This document shows, piece by piece, positions 13,937 to 16,132 of a stretch of DNA of 16,132 nucleotides. The stretch is from the NCBI GenBank assembly GCA_905194705.1, contig CAJJTI010000031.1, positions 1 through 16,132 of the forward strand. The letters run 5' to 3'. Position 1 is the stretch's first letter, and every line of letters begins with the position of its first letter. Below the pieces are notes generated by a model. The model was given only the letters and a program-made list of their open reading frames with translations. It searched no databases and was not told the origin of the DNA. The translations under genes were made by a program, and so were the position numbers. Source of the stretch: an uncultured Solobacterium sp. (GTDB taxonomy: Bacteria; Bacillota_I; Bacilli_A; Erysipelotrichales; Erysipelotrichaceae).

Positions 13937-14725
13937 ATGAGAAACGAATTTTTTAATAAGAAAAAAGTAATTGGCATGGTTCATTTACTTCCAATGCCAA
14001 GTAATGCTTCATATAGAGGAGACAATGAAGAAATTGTGAAAGCAGCTTTAGATGATGCAAAAACACTATTGGATTGTGGTGTTGATGCAATTATGCTTGA
14101 AAATTTTAATGACTGGCCTCAATATAGTACAGAAATTCCTCTAGAATCATATTCTTTAATGCTTGCAATTGCTACAAAAATTAAAGCAATGTGTAAAGAT
14201 ACACCATTTGGGGTGAATATTGAAATGAATTGCTGGAAACAGGAATGGTTAATGGCTTATGCTGTTGGTGCTGATTTTACTAGAATTGAAGCCTTTGTTG
14301 ATAACAGAGCTGGTTCATTTGGTATGATTGAAGCATGTTCCACACAAATGATGGATATTATGAAACAATTCCCATCTAAGACTATGTTATTTACGGATGT
14401 TCATACAGCAGAAACATATGGTTTCCCTAATGTTCCAATTAACGAATTAGCACAAAATGCAATTGGTCATGAATCAAGTGCAATTATTGTTACAGAAAAT
14501 GACGATAGTAAGAAAATAACATGTGATGATGTTAGATCGATGCGTGAAACTATTGGAGATTTCCCAATTATTGTTGGTGCAGGCGTAAAAACTAACAATG
14601 TAATTGACTACTTTGAAGCTGGTGCTGATGCCGTAATTGTGGGACGTGGCTTTAAAACAGGTGATGCAGTAGATGCTACAAAAGTTAATGAATTCATGAA
14701 AGTAGTTAGAGATAAATATAATTAA
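13937..14725 (+). CDS. BtpA/SgcQ-family TIM-barrel protein, diverged paralog
   Basis: Second BtpA/SgcQ homologue, also 262 residues from ATG 13937. AAGGAG at 13920-13925 is the Shine-Dalgarno, with a slightly long 11-nt gap. An in-frame ATG at 13895 inside the SDR end would add 14 unconserved residues. Shared with the first copy: VIGMVHLLPMP, GVDAIMLENFND, FGVNIEMN, DFTRIEAF, TDVH and the ending DAVIVGRGFKTGD. Key differences: DVHVKH becomes DVHTAE (Asp154 onward), FND becomes MNC, and the TGxxTG loop becomes TENDDSK. The Lys-His pair and the phosphate-type loop are therefore lost or replaced while the barrel is intact. It may have another substrate, or form a heteromer with the first copy. 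Last gene of the operon. Confidence 0.88.
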   Translation: MRNEFFNKKKVIGMVHLLPMPSNASYRGDNEEIVKAALDDAKTLLDCGVDAIMLENFNDWPQYSTEIPLESYSLMLAIATKIKAMCKDTPFGVNIEMNCWKQEWLMAYAVGADFTRIEAFVDNRAGSFGMIEACSTQMMDIMKQFPSKTMLFTDVHTAETYGFPNVPINELAQNAIGHESSAIIVTENDDSKKITCDDVRSMRETIGDFPIIVGAGVKTNNVIDYFEAGADAVIVGRGFKTGDAVDATKVNEFMKVVRDKYN

Positions 14726-14740
14726 TCTAATTATAAAAGA

Positions 14741-14800
14741 ATAAATAATAGAACCCTTTGTAATAATGAACTTGTCGTTGTTATGAAGGGTTTTATTTAT
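14741..14800 (+). terminator. Long hairpin terminator of the BtpA/SDR operon
   Basis: Core stem AACCCTT (14752-14758) / AAGGGTT (14786-14792). It is extended outward by ATAAATA (14741-14747) / TATTTAT (14794-14800) and inward by ATAATGA / TTGTTAT with two G-U pairs. The T-rich stretch TTTTATTTA follows. The symmetry would allow it to stop the opposing minus-strand gene as well. Confidence 0.75.
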
Positions 14801-14873
14801 GATAGATTAAATTATTGCGTGGTTTTAAACAAAGGTTGTTTATAATATTTAAAAGTAATTATATATAATTGAA
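14801..14873. other. Spacer between convergent genes
   Basis: AT-rich spacer with one clean hairpin, TAAACAA/TTGTTTA (14826-14832 with 14836-14842, 3-nt loop). No T run follows on either strand, so its role as a terminator of the leftward gene is doubtful. Confidence 0.3.
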
Positions 14874-16130
14874 TTATTTTCTGTTATTAACAATAACTTT
14901 TGCTAACTGTTCAATGCCCTCTGCAGTAAGTGGAAATAACAGAATATAGAATAAGATACTATACTGGCCTTTAGCTTCCCATAATAAGAAAAACAAGAAG
15001 CATCCAATAAATATTAATGGAATAAATATTTTTTCAGTTGTCATCTTTTTACGGTTGAATAATATGTAACAAAGAGCACCTAAATATATAACGTTCATTA
15101 ATATATTTTCATAAAAGATAATCAGTTGATTTATTTTTCCTGTCATAAAAGAACTAGTGAAGTGAGAATAAATGTCATTTTCTTTATCATAGGTTATCCA
15201 TAAGAATGATTGAGCTTGTGGATTACCTTTACCAAACTGTTGTGCTTTGTTTGCACTGATTGTCCAAAATCCTTGATAATCTGGATTGATATACATAGAA
15301 CAAATCTTGTCATGGTAGAAATCTAATAGTTTATGGTCATGTACAAGAGTATTTAAGTTATTTATGGTTCTTTTAATACCATCTTTTCTCATTGCATCAG
15401 TATTTGTTCCATATTGTTTATAGAGATATGGTTCATACCAGCCATTATGCCATCCAGCTCCTCTTGGACCATAAGAAGTCCCCATTACTAATGCAATTTC
15501 TTTATAAGTAGAAGTTTTCAGGTCGATGGAAGAATCTAAAGAGGATACAGTTTTATTAGCGATATCAGGAGAAAGAATAATGAATATTGTAGAAATAATA
15601 ACAATCAGTATTCTTTTGATATTTTTGGTTTGTATGAATTCGAGAATATAAAGAATGATTTCAGCAATTAGCAATATATAAGCAGTTCCTTTTAAAAGGG
15701 TTGCACATAGCAAGAATACAAATGATAGCATCATATTTCTTATCGGATTAACATGATAATGATTAAGAAAATAATAAATTCCAGCACACGTAAAAAATAA
15801 TGAGGGAATATTTGAATATAGAAACATTACATAAACTTGTAAAGATATAAATGATATGCAAAGCAAAAGCGTTATGATTGTTATCTTTTTGTTGCGACTG
15901 ATAAGAGACGATATTTTAATTAAATAATAATAAATGAGTACTAGAAAAATAACATTCACAAATTGGAATGCAATATAGTTTTTACCAAATATTAAAATTA
16001 ATAAATAGTAATACAAAACAATGGGAATCTGGAAAGGGTATTGAGAAATATAGTTCCCATATGTAAACATAGAGTAATCATGACTTTTTAAACCAACTGC
16101 AGCTTCTATTACTCTCTCACTGTCCCATGT
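14874..16130 (-). CDS. GT-C-type membrane glycosyltransferase-like protein, C-terminal part (5' end outside window)
   Basis: Large hydrophobic protein running leftward; 418 residues are visible. The frame stays open from base 16130, so the ATG at 16070 is internal: the residues before it (TWDSERVIEAAVGLKSHDYS) resemble the loop after the first helices of PMT/ArnT-like glycosyltransferases, including a DSERV motif. MFTYGNYISQYPFQIP follows. The first two-thirds has about six to seven membrane segments. A soluble stretch follows (GTSYGPRGAGWHNGWYEPYL to WITYDKE), then three more segments ending in LLWEAKGQYSILFYILLFPL. Such proteins use polyprenyl-phosphate sugars to decorate cell-surface polymers; donor and acceptor are unknown. 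It converges on the BtpA operon and shows no functional link to it. Confidence 0.75.
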   Translation of the reverse strand, partial: TWDSERVIEAAVGLKSHDYSMFTYGNYISQYPFQIPIVLYYYLLILIFGKNYIAFQFVNVIFLVLIYYYLIKISSLISRNKKITIITLLLCISFISLQVYVMFLYSNIPSLFFTCAGIYYFLNHYHVNPIRNMMLSFVFLLCATLLKGTAYILLIAEIILYILEFIQTKNIKRILIVIISTIFIILSPDIANKTVSSLDSSIDLKTSTYKEIALVMGTSYGPRGAGWHNGWYEPYLYKQYGTNTDAMRKDGIKRTINNLNTLVHDHKLLDFYHDKICSMYINPDYQGFWTISANKAQQFGKGNPQAQSFLWITYDKENDIYSHFTSSFMTGKINQLIIFYENILMNVIYLGALCYILFNRKKMTTEKIFIPLIFIGCFLFFLLWEAKGQYSILFYILLFPLTAEGIEQLAKVIVNNRK

Positions 16131-16132
16131 AG

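Noticed and set aside
14826..14842. Hairpin TAAACAA/TTGTTTA as terminator of the leftward membrane protein
   Set aside because: On the minus strand it is followed by AAAACC rather than T residues.
1..16132. CRISPR array, insertion sequence, prophage or integration site
   Set aside because: No regularly spaced repeats, transposase or integrase frames, or flanking target duplications are visible; codon use looks even across the window.

Overview
The window comes from a low-GC (roughly one-third G+C by eye), standard-code Gram-positive bacterium. TGA is used as a stop and Shine-Dalgarno sequences are strong. The rnr-smpB pair, a GlvC/GlvA-type sugar PTS with a catabolite-response-like site, and AT-rich codon use fit Firmicutes/Bacillota. 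My guess is a gut Erysipelotrichia-type organism, but the sequence alone does not prove the family.

Layout, left to right. (1) Bases 2-2210: the 3' part of rnr (RNase R, open at the left edge), overlapping a complete smpB. Both belong to RNA quality control and trans-translation. (2) Bases 2292-8549: an RpiR-type regulator with its own terminator, then a control region (TGAC half-sites, a good cre site, a short palindrome). A five-gene operon follows: glucose-superfamily EIICB of the alpha-glucoside (GlvC/MalP) type, a GH4 NAD-dependent 6-phospho-glucosidase (GlvA type), a divergent NagA-like amidohydrolase, a free EIIA-Glc, and an unknown multi-pass membrane protein. A strong hairpin terminator ends it. 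(3) Bases 8513-8721: a gene-free stretch that looks like an unannotated small RNA on the minus strand, with a consensus promoter, three CUCC (anti-Shine-Dalgarno) motifs, stacked hairpins and a terminator. (4) Bases 8735-14800: a divergent HxlR-family regulator, a 10-bp inverted operator pair in the shared promoter region, and a seven-gene operon: mannose-family EIIB, a fused EIIC-EIID permease, a two-TM protein with a PH-like tail, a VOC (glyoxalase-fold) protein, a BtpA/SgcQ-family TIM barrel, a classical SDR dehydrogenase, and a second, diverged BtpA/SgcQ paralog, ended by a long hairpin terminator. (5) Bases 14874-16130, minus strand: the C-terminal part of a large membrane glycosyltransferase-like (GT-C) protein, open at the right edge.

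How the genes may work together. Cluster 2 would import and phosphorylate an alpha-linked disaccharide or glucoside and split it with the GH4 enzyme; the NagA-like enzyme would then remove an acyl group or act on a related amide. Its altered substrate-contact residues suggest the substrate is not plain GlcNAc-6-P. Cluster 4 is the best candidate for an undescribed pathway. A mannose-type PTS (no EIIA in the cluster) feeds a phosphorylated compound to an unusual enzyme set, BtpA + SDR + BtpA' + VOC, under a regulator family known for sensing reactive carbonyls and thiol stress. No kinase, isomerase or aldolase is present, so the pathway must either use other loci or carry out chemistry that BtpA proteins perform and nobody has assigned.
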